From an uncultured Ruminococcus sp. (lineage in GTDB: Bacteria; Bacillota; Clostridia; Oscillospirales; CAG-272), in assembly GCA_902766575.1 (NCBI GenBank), contig CACXED010000025.1:1-17401 (forward strand): DNA of 17,401 nt, read 5' to 3'. A model generated the notes under the pieces. The model did not search any database and was not told where the DNA came from. It worked only from the letters and a program-made list of their open reading frames with translations. Positions 7,406 through 14,004 of the stretch are shown here, piece by piece. Position 1 is the stretch's first letter, and the number at the start of each line of letters is the position of its first letter. Made by a program: the position numbers and the translations under genes.

Positions 7406-7424
7406 CATTATTCAGAAAAGTCAA
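7396..7424 (-). promoter_or_regulatory. Sigma-A promoter of the nusB-recN operon
   Basis: Read on the minus strand, a -35 box TTGACT (7419-7424) and a perfect -10 box TATAAT (7396-7401) are separated by exactly 17 bases. Transcription would start near 7389, leaving a leader of about 83 bases before nusB. It is the only strong promoter seen for the ten leftward genes. Its -10 box overlaps the -10 box of the opposing M23 promoter by two bases. Confidence 0.85.
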
Positions 7425-7441
7425 TCATAATGCTGAAAATA

Positions 7442-7493
7442 TTCGGTGAATTCACGCAAAATATTCATCCCGCATGAATATACATAAACCGAA
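7442..7493. repeat. Nested inverted repeats in the M23 gene leader
   Basis: ATATTCAT at 7461-7468 and ATGAATAT at 7474-7481 are perfect 8-bp arms around the five bases CCCGC. Outside them, TTCGGT at 7442-7447 is complementary to ACCGAA at 7488-7493. A separate 10-bp palindrome, GTGAATTCAC, lies at 7446-7455. In the mRNA the inner arms make a hairpin inside an outer 6-bp helix; as DNA they could be operator half-sites. They lie between the predicted start site and the ribosome binding site AAGGGAG. Confidence 0.6.
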
Positions 7494-7519
7494 CGAACAT
7501 TTCTTGTAAGGGAGCGGAC

Positions 7520-8539
7520 ATGATGAGAAAAAATATCCGGCGATCCGCCGTCTGCAAGGCGATCTATATAGTCCTGCTGACGCTGGCGGTCGTGCTTCCG
7601 ACGCTGACGCGGGACAGCGAAGCGGTCGCGGTCTCGGCTGACGGCTACATAAAGTGGGTCGACTTCGACGTTACCGCGGAGCTTCTGCGCGCCGCGCTCA
7701 AATGCGATCTCGAAACCTACGAGTCGGCAAAAAGCGGCAGTGGCGTTCACGCCGATCTGGTAACGCTTATCGCGATAGCCGCCGCGAGAACCGGCGGGGA
7801 TTTCAAAAGCTGCTCAGCCGCCGACGTCAAAAGCTACGCCGACCGCATCTCAGCCGGAGAAAAGCCAGAGGATATCGCAAAATCGAAAAACTTCGCCTAC
7901 TATCTCGAAGCCTACGGCGCGGCGCTCGGCGGCTTTGTCGGCGACTATGCCGTGAAGGACGGCGATATGCTATCCAAGCGCTACGGGCTAAAGGTATTTT
8001 CTCCGATCGCCGGGGGATATTACTACAGCGACTTTGACGATTTCGGAGCGTCGCGCTCCTACGGCTACAGGCGTCCCCATCTCGGCCACGACATGATGGG
8101 CAGCGTGGGAACTCCGATAATCGCCGTCGAGTCGGGCTGGGTCGAGGCCTGCGGCTGGAATCAGTACGGCGGCTGGCGGATCGGGATACGCAGCTTTGAC
8201 GGCAAGCGCTATTACTACTACGCCCATCTCAGGCGCGGACATCCCTACTGCGATATCTACGAGGGCAAACAGGTCTCGGCGGGCGAGGTCATCGGCTATC
8301 TCGGCATGACCGGCTACTCGTCAAAGGAGGACACGAACAATATCGACACGCCGCACCTTCACTTCGGCGTTCAGCTCATCTTCGACCAGTCGCAGAAGGA
8401 CGGCTGGAATCAGATCTGGCTCGACCTTTACGAATACACCAAGTTCCTGTCGAAATACCGCGCCGAGGTCGCTTACGACAGGGAGAGCGGCGAATATTTC
8501 TCAAAGAGCGCGATAATCGACCTCTCCGCGCCCGACTGA
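7520..8539 (+). CDS. Secreted or membrane-anchored M23 (LytM-type) metallopeptidase
   Basis: M23 enzymes are zinc endopeptidases that cut peptidoglycan cross-links; some lack activity and act as cell-wall regulators. The 339-residue protein has a basic N-terminus and a hydrophobic segment at about 13-29 (signal peptide or anchor), an alpha-helical region of unknown fold at 45-145, then the M23 domain. Zinc and catalytic residues are present: H187xxxD191 in PHLGHD, YYAHL with H236, and H279-L-H281 in TPHLHFG. It should therefore be catalytically competent, acting outside the membrane. AAGGGAG precedes two adjacent ATGs at 7520 and 7523; the second has slightly better spacing. It stands alone, divergent from nusB, with its own promoter and structured leader. 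No clear terminator follows. The N-terminal domain is not one I recognise. Confidence 0.9.
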   Translation: MMRKNIRRSAVCKAIYIVLLTLAVVLPTLTRDSEAVAVSADGYIKWVDFDVTAELLRAALKCDLETYESAKSGSGVHADLVTLIAIAAARTGGDFKSCSAADVKSYADRISAGEKPEDIAKSKNFAYYLEAYGAALGGFVGDYAVKDGDMLSKRYGLKVFSPIAGGYYYSDFDDFGASRSYGYRRPHLGHDMMGSVGTPIIAVESGWVEACGWNQYGGWRIGIRSFDGKRYYYYAHLRRGHPYCDIYEGKQVSAGEVIGYLGMTGYSSKEDTNNIDTPHLHFGVQLIFDQSQKDGWNQIWLDLYEYTKFLSKYRAEVAYDRESGEYFSKSAIIDLSAPD

Positions 8540-8603
8540 ACGCCGGCGGATATGAAAATTGTTATCGAAAAGTGACCGTTTTATAAATATTTCCTATGCG
8601 CTA

Positions 8604-8632
8604 TTGAAATGTTTACAAGTTAGTGCTATCAT
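8604..8632 (+). promoter_or_regulatory. Sigma-A promoter of the membrane protein-SGNH-lipoprotein operon
   Basis: TTGAAA at 8604-8609 and TATCAT at 8627-8632 are each one base off consensus, with 17 bases between. The start site would fall near 8639, about 29 bases before the ATG at 8668. This placement rules out a possible GTG start at 8623, which lies inside the promoter. Confidence 0.75.
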
Positions 8633-8667
8633 ATTGGTGTATGATTTTTTGCACGAGGTTTTGCCAA

Positions 8668-9132
8668 ATGAATCTGAAAAAACAGATCGGAAAAATAATC
8701 TCCGACGCCTGCGTATATTTCACGGCGGCGGAATTTGCGGTGCTTTTCATAGCAGCCGGCTTTGCCGAGCTCGACCCGGCGTCGGGCGGCGGAGCGGGTA
8801 AGTTTTTAAGTCTCGGCTCGGCGGCGCTGATACTGCTCGCCTGCCTTATAATGTCGGCGCTGAATCTGGTGTTCAGGCTCGAGCTCTCGGGCGGGATAAA
8901 GGTCATGCTGCACTTCATCGGCTCGCTGATCGCGTTCGGAGTGGTGTTCATAATAATTCCGGGCGCGTGGACTGACTTCGGCGCGATTTTTGTCCGGCTC
9001 GGAGTATTCATCGTCGTCTACGCGGTGATCGCCGCTATAGCCGTCATCGTGAACAGCGTCAAGAAGAACCGTAAGGCCGACGAGCTTGAGTACGAGTCTC
9101 AGTTCGGAGAATTTTTCCGCGGAAAAAAATAG
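8668..9132 (+). CDS. Four-helix integral membrane protein of unknown function
   Basis: I do not recognise this 154-residue protein with confidence. It has four predicted membrane helices at about 15-33, 46-69, 76-98 and 108-130, a short basic N-terminus (MNLKKQ) and a charged cytoplasmic tail (KKNRKADELEYES). The topology and size resemble the DUF3021 group of small Firmicutes membrane proteins, but I cannot confirm that. The start at 8668 is chosen because GAGG lies nine bases upstream and the open frame further 5' overlaps a good promoter. It is the first gene of a three-gene operon, ending 29 bases before a membrane-anchored SGNH hydrolase. That context suggests an envelope role. It keeps no obvious catalytic residues. 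Confidence 0.75.
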   Translation: MNLKKQIGKIISDACVYFTAAEFAVLFIAAGFAELDPASGGGAGKFLSLGSAALILLACLIMSALNLVFRLELSGGIKVMLHFIGSLIAFGVVFIIIPGAWTDFGAIFVRLGVFIVVYAVIAAIAVIVNSVKKNRKADELEYESQFGEFFRGKK

Positions 9133-9161
9133 AAAGGACGCCATAAGACAGGCAAAAGAGT

Positions 9162-10169
9162 ATGAATCCCAACACCTCAAACGACGGCATCATGTACAAG
9201 GCGGCGGCGTTCGCGATATTCGTCGTCCTCGTGACGCTGATAGTCCTTGCGACAATATCCTCAAAGGAGGAAGCTCCCGAGCCGCCTCAGGTCAGCCAGT
9301 CCCAGTCTGACTCCGAGCAGGTCACAGACCCGCCTCAGCCCGCGACCTCCGCTCCCGAGACAAAGCCGGCTCCTGTAACGACCTCCGCTCCCGAGACCAC
9401 AAAGGCTCCGGAAACTACTAAAGCTCCCGAAACCACCGCGGCTCCGGTCACCTCAGCCGACACGTCCAAGCCCTCTGTGCCGGTCTCCGTCCCGACCGGA
9501 AACACGCCCGATGAGATCGCCGAGTTTCTCGCCGGTTATCCCGACACGGTGCTCGGCTTGACAGAGGACGCGGGACAGGAATATATCGACAAAATCACCT
9601 TCCTCGGCGACTCGACCACCTACGGACTCAGAAAGAACGAGGTTCTCTCGGGCGGCTTTGACACGACTCAGGTCTGGACGCCGAAAAACGGCTACATCAC
9701 CCTCTCGCAGGCCAACACCGTCCTCATCTGGTATCCCGAGACCGGCGAGGAGCTTTCGATAAAGGACGCGGCGGCTAAAAAGAAGCCCGAGTACCTCGTC
9801 ATCACGCTCGGCGTAAACGGAGTCTCCTTCATGGGCGAGGACTACTTCAAAAAGGAGTACGGCAAGCTCATCGCGAGTATTCAGGAGGTCAGCCCCGACA
9901 CCAAGATAATCCTCCAGTCGATCTTCCCGGTCGCTCAGAACTATGAGCAGCTCAAGAGCATCAACAACGAAAAGATCGACGCCGCTAACCGCTGGGTCTG
10001 CCAGCTCGCAAATGAGTACGGCGTCAAGTACATTGACACCAACTCAGTCCTGCGCGGCGAGGACGGCTGGCTCGTCAGCTCCTATCAGAACGGCGACGGT
10101 CTCCATCTGACCAAGGAGGCGCTGAACCTCGAGCTCAACAATCTCCGCACCCACGCGTGGGTCGACTGA
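9162..10169 (+). CDS. Membrane-anchored SGNH/GDSL hydrolase with Thr/Pro-rich stalk
   Basis: SGNH hydrolases are esterases, deacetylases or acyl-transfer enzymes; surface ones often act on cell-wall polysaccharides. The 335-residue protein has a short N-terminus, one membrane helix at about 13-32, a low-complexity stalk at 36-112 rich in Thr, Pro, Ala and Ser with repeats of APETTK, and an SGNH domain from about 140. Block I is FLGDSTTYG with nucleophile Ser151; the oxyanion block is GVNG at 217-220, where Asn219 fits the family Asn; block V is DGLHL with Asp312 and His315 as the dyad. The catalytic set is thus complete. The ribosome binding site is weak (AGAG close to the ATG). The active domain should face outside. 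The substrate is unknown; co-transcription with a DUF4358-like lipoprotein points to envelope polysaccharide modification. Confidence 0.85.
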   Translation: MNPNTSNDGIMYKAAAFAIFVVLVTLIVLATISSKEEAPEPPQVSQSQSDSEQVTDPPQPATSAPETKPAPVTTSAPETTKAPETTKAPETTAAPVTSADTSKPSVPVSVPTGNTPDEIAEFLAGYPDTVLGLTEDAGQEYIDKITFLGDSTTYGLRKNEVLSGGFDTTQVWTPKNGYITLSQANTVLIWYPETGEELSIKDAAAKKKPEYLVITLGVNGVSFMGEDYFKKEYGKLIASIQEVSPDTKIILQSIFPVAQNYEQLKSINNEKIDAANRWVCQLANEYGVKYIDTNSVLRGEDGWLVSSYQNGDGLHLTKEALNLELNNLRTHAWVD

Positions 10170-10202
10170 CCATATAAAGCAAGCTTAGAAAGGAATATTA
10201 AA

Positions 10203-10700
10203 ATGAAACTTCGACTCACAGCCCTCATTTTAGCAACTGCGGCGCTTATCGCGCTCGCCTGCTCCTGCGGCGAAAAGACTCCCGCCTACAAGACCGATAT
10301 CCCGGTCGAGACCCTCAGAGCCGCAGCCGAGGTCAAACTCTCTAACACCGAGACCTTCGTTACCCTCGACGCGGACTATATCGAGTATATGATGGAGCTT
10401 GACAGCTCGGCGTTCGCCGAGGGCGTCGTGCGCTGGCAGGCTTCGGGCATCAGCGCCGACGAGTTCGGTATCTTCAAGGCAGTCGACGAGGAATCCGCAA
10501 AAACTCTCGGCGAGCTGCTGCAGAAATACCTCGAAAAGCGTATCGACACCTGGAATCCGAGCTACGACGCCGACCAGTTCCCGAAAATAAAGAACGCTAC
10601 CGTCAAGGTCATGGGTCAGTATGCGGTGTTCTGCATCCTCTCGGACGCTGACCGCGAAGCAGTCTACTCCGCTGTTGAGAATATGCTGCTCGGAAAGTGA
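10203..10700 (+). CDS. DUF4358-like lipoprotein
   Basis: A 165-residue protein with an N-terminal signal of lipoprotein type: a basic start (MKLR), a hydrophobic stretch and a cysteine at residue 20 in LIALACSCG, followed by a charged mature region. The -3 position is Ala where Leu is usual, so the lipobox is acceptable but not ideal. The rest is a compact alpha/beta domain of about 140 residues that resembles DUF4358, a clostridial family of extracytoplasmic lipoproteins often beside SGNH or MBOAT acyl-transfer genes; its biochemical role is unknown. AAAGGA lies eight bases before the ATG. It is the last gene of the operon, followed by a strong terminator. The family name is a judgement from pattern and context. 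Confidence 0.75.
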   Translation: MKLRLTALILATAALIALACSCGEKTPAYKTDIPVETLRAAAEVKLSNTETFVTLDADYIEYMMELDSSAFAEGVVRWQASGISADEFGIFKAVDEESAKTLGELLQKYLEKRIDTWNPSYDADQFPKIKNATVKVMGQYAVFCILSDADREAVYSAVENMLLGK

Positions 10701-10729
10701 ATACTGCGACCGTATAAGACAGAATTTAT

Positions 10730-10764
10730 CCTCCGTTCGGATTTTCCGGGCGGAGGTTTCTTTT
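10730..10764 (+). terminator. Rho-independent terminator of the SGNH-lipoprotein operon
   Basis: CCTCCGTTCGGA (10730-10741) pairs with TCCGGGCGGAGG (10745-10756) around a three-base loop. This makes a 12-bp stem with two G-U pairs, followed by TTTCTTTT. It lies 30 bases after the lipoprotein stop and isolates this operon from the SLH gene. Confidence 0.9.
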
Positions 10765-10831
10765 GCTTCCATAATTTCTCGATTATCTTCGAAAGTTTTT
10801 CCTCTCTTGGCATATTGTACATATTATATAA

Positions 10832-10846
10832 TTATTCTATGAATAA
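10832..10846. repeat. Small dyad upstream of the SLH gene promoter
   Basis: TTATTC (10832-10837) and GAATAA (10841-10846) are perfect 6-bp arms around TAT. It lies in an AT-rich tract of the 276-base gap, about 35 bases before the predicted -35 box, where an activator or repressor site could lie. A TATAAT at 10827-10832 has only a 14-base gap to a TTGGCA, so I do not call a promoter there. Confidence 0.35.
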
Positions 10847-10880
10847 GAATAACGCTTTCATGACATATAACCGTTTTCTA

Positions 10881-10909
10881 TTGCTTTTTCCGTCCCGTCG
10901 TGATAGAAT
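10881..10909 (+). promoter_or_regulatory. Predicted extended -10 promoter of the SLH surface protein gene
   Basis: TAGAAT at 10904-10909 (one mismatch) is directly preceded by TGA, giving an extended -10 element. The -35 box TTGCTT at 10881-10886 is weak, 17 bases upstream. The start site would be near 10916-10917, right at the 5' edge of the hairpin described next. Confidence 0.6.
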
Positions 10910-10916
10910 ATTGTCA

Positions 10917-10947
10917 CACGGCGGAAGACAGCAGACCTGCCGCCGTG
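10917..10947 (+). promoter_or_regulatory. 5'-terminal stem-loop in the SLH gene leader
   Basis: CACGGCGG (10917-10924) and CCGCCGTG (10940-10947) are perfect 8-bp GC-rich arms around a 15-base loop. The predicted transcript would start at or one base before this stem. The strong ribosome binding site GGAGG at 10962-10966 remains single-stranded, ten bases before the ATG. A stem at the extreme 5' end is a known way to protect mRNA from decay; that role here is inferred. Confidence 0.55.
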
Positions 10948-10976
10948 AAATTCACTATAACGGAGGAACCAGTTAA

Positions 10977-13763
10977 ATGGTCAATTTCAAACGACTGATG
11001 TCCGGTTCGCTGACCTGCCTCATGCTCGCAGGCGTCATGTCTACCGGCGTCTATGCGAAGTCCTACGACGATGTTTCGGCTGACGCTCCCTTCTCGGAGC
11101 AGATCGGGATACTGTCCGATATCGGCGTCGTCAAGGGTACCGCCGAGAATGAGTTCTCGCCCGACGAGCCCGTAACCCGCGAGCAGATGGCTCTGCTCCT
11201 TTTCCGTCTCATGATCGGAAAGGACAGCGCCGGATCGCTCAACACCAGCCCTTTCATCGATCTCTACGACGACACCTACAGCGGAGCGATCTCGTGGGCT
11301 AACGCCTCCGGGTACATACTCGGAACCAGCGAGACCACCTTTGAGCCGACCGCGGGCATCACTCTGCAGGACGCGATGACCATGCTCGTCAGAGCGCTCG
11401 GTCACAGCTCGCTCCAGATGAACGGCGGCTATCCGTGGACCTACATAGACGCGGCCGTCAAGCTCGGTCTTGACGACGGCATCGAGGATCTGCGCTACAC
11501 CAAGGAGCTCACCCGCGCCGAGGTCGCCTGCCTGCTCTACAACGCGCTGACCGCCGACTACATGATCCCGCGCACCGCTTCCAACGGCATGATCTTCTAC
11601 GAGACGACCACCGTCATCGAGCGTGTTTTCGGCTATGAGATCGACGAGAGCGTCATAGTCGCTACCAACAATTTCGCGCTTCCCGGAGTCGATCCCGTCA
11701 CCAAGACCGGCTACGTCACCGTGAAGAACGAAAACGGTCTGATGACCGTCAGATTCTCCGAGCTCGGACTTGACGGAAGTGCTGACGAGAACCTCGGTAA
11801 GAATATCCGCCTTGTCTACAATGTCGATGAGAAGTCGAAGCTCGTGAACGTCCTCGGCTCAACCGAGCTCGGCCGCGTCACAGCGCCCGACAAGATCACC
11901 GCGGGCAAGGACAACGCCTACATCGAGATCGGCGGCGTGAAGTATCAGGTCGTCGAAAAGCTCTCCGACGCGCTCTCGACCAACGCGAACGAGCTGCTCG
12001 TCTACGCTTATGACAACGACGGCGTGCTCGCTCAGATAAAGGACAACGCAGGACTCGCAGCGCTCACCGGCGCCTTTGACGCAAAGCTCATCTTTGACGA
12101 CAGGGACAGCGAGAACGCCGACCGCCTGATTATCAAGTCCTACGGCTTCGGTCAGTACAAGGTAAGCGGCGGAAAGGTCAACCTCGCCGGAAATCTGAAG
12201 CTCACCGACCTGACCGTCAAGGCTCCCGATGGACTTGAGAGCGGCGACTATGTCCTCTACTACTTCAACGAGACCAACAAGACCCTCGAGGTCGCGGCTG
12301 TACTTGAGATCAGCGACTCGATGTCCGTCACCCGTCTCACCGAGACCACCGCGACGGTCGGCGGCGTTAAGTACGACCTCGGAAACTCCAAGCTCGGCGT
12401 TTCGGCTTCGGACATCAGATCCAAGCTCGTCGTCGGCTCTAAGGTGCGCATCGTCACTCTGAACGGCGCGATCCTCGCGGTCGATAACGCGTCCGACTCG
12501 GTATTCGCTCCGTCGAGATACCTCGTCGCCGAGAGCAGCACCAACCCTGTATTCGTCAACGGCAAGTTCGGCTACGTCATTGAAGCCAACATCGACGGCG
12601 TTTCGCAGGATATCTTCGTCACCAACAAGACCGTCGAGGCCGGTAAGGTCTATCGCTTCACCGTCGACGGCGCCGGAAGCTACACTCTCATCCCGGCAAC
12701 CGTTTCGGGCGGCGTGATCAACTCGGGCGACGCTGAATTCGTTCAGTCGAACAAGCAGAACGACGAGATAGCTTACATCATCGAGAGCGCGAACGGCAGC
12801 TCGGTCGTCAAGAACGGCTCTCACTACACCATCTCGGCGGGCGACGCTTCGGCGCTGACCTCGACCGGAATGAACGAGTCGGCGATCAGCTTCGTCACCG
12901 ATTCGAACACCGTCATTGTCGTCAACAACGGCAAGGGATATCAGGTTTCGAACGGCAGATTCAGCTCCTCGATAAAGATAAGCGACGGCGCGTATGTCAC
13001 CGCGATCTTCTCTAACGAGGTTGGCTCGATCGAGACCCTCCGTTACCTCTACATCTCTGACGGCTCGCTCGGAAGCGTCACCTCGACCTCCGACAGCGTC
13101 AAGATCCTCGCTCTCGCCGGACGCGAGCTGATCGACGGCAAGGTCTACACACTCTACACCGCGCTCGATCTCTCGACCGGAAAGGTTGAGCAGATGATGT
13201 CGCTCGACGAAAAGCTCACTGTCGGCAAGAACTATCTGACCCGCATAGACGGTCTGATCTCCTCCGACGAGGCTGACGTCAACGGCGGAATCGTCACCGG
13301 CTACACCGGAACCACCGTCACGATCGGCGGCGAGACCTTCACGGTAAGCTCCGACACGGTCATAGTCGCGCTCAGGTCGGACAACACCGTCGAGTCGATA
13401 AGCCTCTCCGACGCCTACATGGGCAGCGTTGAGATCACCGTCTCGAACGGCAATGTGAAGTCGATAATCCTCCTCGGCGCTCCGACCTTCCGCACCTCCT
13501 GTGAGAACGGCGTCATAACCGTCTCGGTCAAGGAAAAGCTCTCGGGAATCGGCTATGCCGATATTACAAAGCTCGTCCGCATCGACGCGGAGAACGAGAC
13601 CGAGACCGAGATCGACTGCTCCGGCTTTGAAGTCGATTTCAACGAGGACGGCGGCTTTGTGATGACTGTCACCGCTCCGGCGACCGCGCTTGAGGCAGGC
13701 GCTTATACGCTCAGCTTCCAGCTCGACGCCGCTGCGTTCAGCGTTGGCTTCATCGTGAAATAA
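10977..13763 (+). CDS. S-layer homology (SLH) domain surface protein
   Basis: A 928-residue exported protein, probably a major surface or S-layer component. A signal peptide covers residues 1-27 with likely cleavage after VYA. Three SLH modules follow at about 29-80, 93-141 and 153-192 (FSPDEPVTREQMALLLFRLM in the first); SLH modules bind pyruvylated secondary cell-wall polymers. The remaining 700 residues are beta-rich, with recurring units that contain a GGxxY or GGxTF turn (319-323, 462-466, 784-788) and no catalytic motif I can see. There is no LPxTG anchor. Lysine is coded largely by AAG here, more strictly than in neighbours, which together with the GGAGG ribosome binding site suggests high expression. 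It is monocistronic, with its own promoter, a 5' stem-loop and a strong terminator. The C-terminal function is unknown. Confidence 0.92.
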   Translation: MVNFKRLMSGSLTCLMLAGVMSTGVYAKSYDDVSADAPFSEQIGILSDIGVVKGTAENEFSPDEPVTREQMALLLFRLMIGKDSAGSLNTSPFIDLYDDTYSGAISWANASGYILGTSETTFEPTAGITLQDAMTMLVRALGHSSLQMNGGYPWTYIDAAVKLGLDDGIEDLRYTKELTRAEVACLLYNALTADYMIPRTASNGMIFYETTTVIERVFGYEIDESVIVATNNFALPGVDPVTKTGYVTVKNENGLMTVRFSELGLDGSADENLGKNIRLVYNVDEKSKLVNVLGSTELGRVTAPDKITAGKDNAYIEIGGVKYQVVEKLSDALSTNANELLVYAYDNDGVLAQIKDNAGLAALTGAFDAKLIFDDRDSENADRLIIKSYGFGQYKVSGGKVNLAGNLKLTDLTVKAPDGLESGDYVLYYFNETNKTLEVAAVLEISDSMSVTRLTETTATVGGVKYDLGNSKLGVSASDIRSKLVVGSKVRIVTLNGAILAVDNASDSVFAPSRYLVAESSTNPVFVNGKFGYVIEANIDGVSQDIFVTNKTVEAGKVYRFTVDGAGSYTLIPATVSGGVINSGDAEFVQSNKQNDEIAYIIESANGSSVVKNGSHYTISAGDASALTSTGMNESAISFVTDSNTVIVVNNGKGYQVSNGRFSSSIKISDGAYVTAIFSNEVGSIETLRYLYISDGSLGSVTSTSDSVKILALAGRELIDGKVYTLYTALDLSTGKVEQMMSLDEKLTVGKNYLTRIDGLISSDEADVNGGIVTGYTGTTVTIGGETFTVSSDTVIVALRSDNTVESISLSDAYMGSVEITVSNGNVKSIILLGAPTFRTSCENGVITVSVKEKLSGIGYADITKLVRIDAENETETEIDCSGFEVDFNEDGGFVMTVTAPATALEAGAYTLSFQLDAAAFSVGFIVK

Positions 13764-13772
13764 AACGATAGC

Positions 13773-13807
13773 GAAAAGCTCTCCCTCGGGAGAGCTTTTC
13801 TCATTTT
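13773..13807. terminator. Bidirectional terminator between the SLH and RHH genes
   Basis: GAAAAGCTCTCC (13773-13784) and GGAGAGCTTTTC (13789-13800) form a perfect 12-bp stem with a CTCG tetraloop. On the plus strand TCATTTT follows, suiting the SLH gene. On the minus strand the stem ends in CTTTTC and a further TTTT lies a few bases on, so it can also stop the leftward SPFH-RHH transcript, whose last stop codon is at 13806. Confidence 0.9.
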
Positions 13808-14003
13808 ATTGAATGTCGAGGTCGAGCGGCTTGTCGAGCTCGTCAGATACATATTTTCCGTTTTTTCTCCGCTGCTTCACGCACTCGGTGAGAAGATACT
13901 CGATCTGACCGTTCACCGAGCGGAAATCGTCCTCAGCCCACGCCGCGATATCGTTGTAGAGCTTTTCCGAGAGACGCAGCGGTATCTGCTTCTTCTCAGC
14001 CAT
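13806..14003 (-). CDS. Small ribbon-helix-helix (Arc-like) DNA-binding protein
   Basis: A 65-residue protein whose first 45 residues fit the Arc/MetJ ribbon-helix-helix fold: a beta strand KQIPLRLSEKL with alternating polar residues that would read the major groove, helix 1 YNDIAAWAEDD, the turn FRSVNGQ, and helix 2 IEYLLTECVKQ. The tail (46-65) is charged and probably disordered. Such proteins bind DNA as dimers on short palindromes. It starts one base after the stop of the SPFH gene without its own ribosome binding site, so the two are translationally coupled. The pairing of an SPFH gene with a small RHH gene recurs in Gram-positive genomes. The perfect palindrome at the operon promoter is its obvious candidate target. 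No toxin gene is adjacent, so an antitoxin role is unlikely. Confidence 0.82.
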   Translation of the reverse strand: MAEKKQIPLRLSEKLYNDIAAWAEDDFRSVNGQIEYLLTECVKQRRKNGKYVSDELDKPLDLDIQ

Positions 14004-14004
14004 T

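Noticed and set aside
7461..7490. Possible ArgR box in the M23 leader (CATGAATA core)
   Set aside because: Only a partial match to the Bacillus-type box, the sequence is better explained as one arm of a perfect hairpin, and an M23 peptidase is not a known ArgR target.
8623..8667. Longer N-terminus of the four-helix membrane protein from a GTG at 8623
   Set aside because: The GTG lies within a good sigma-A promoter (8604-8632), and the added residues are Cys-rich and unlike the rest; ATG at 8668 has GAGG upstream.
13806..14003. Antitoxin of a toxin-antitoxin pair
   Set aside because: No toxin-sized partner is adjacent; the coupled gene is an SPFH membrane protein, and the other neighbour is a convergent SLH gene beyond a terminator.
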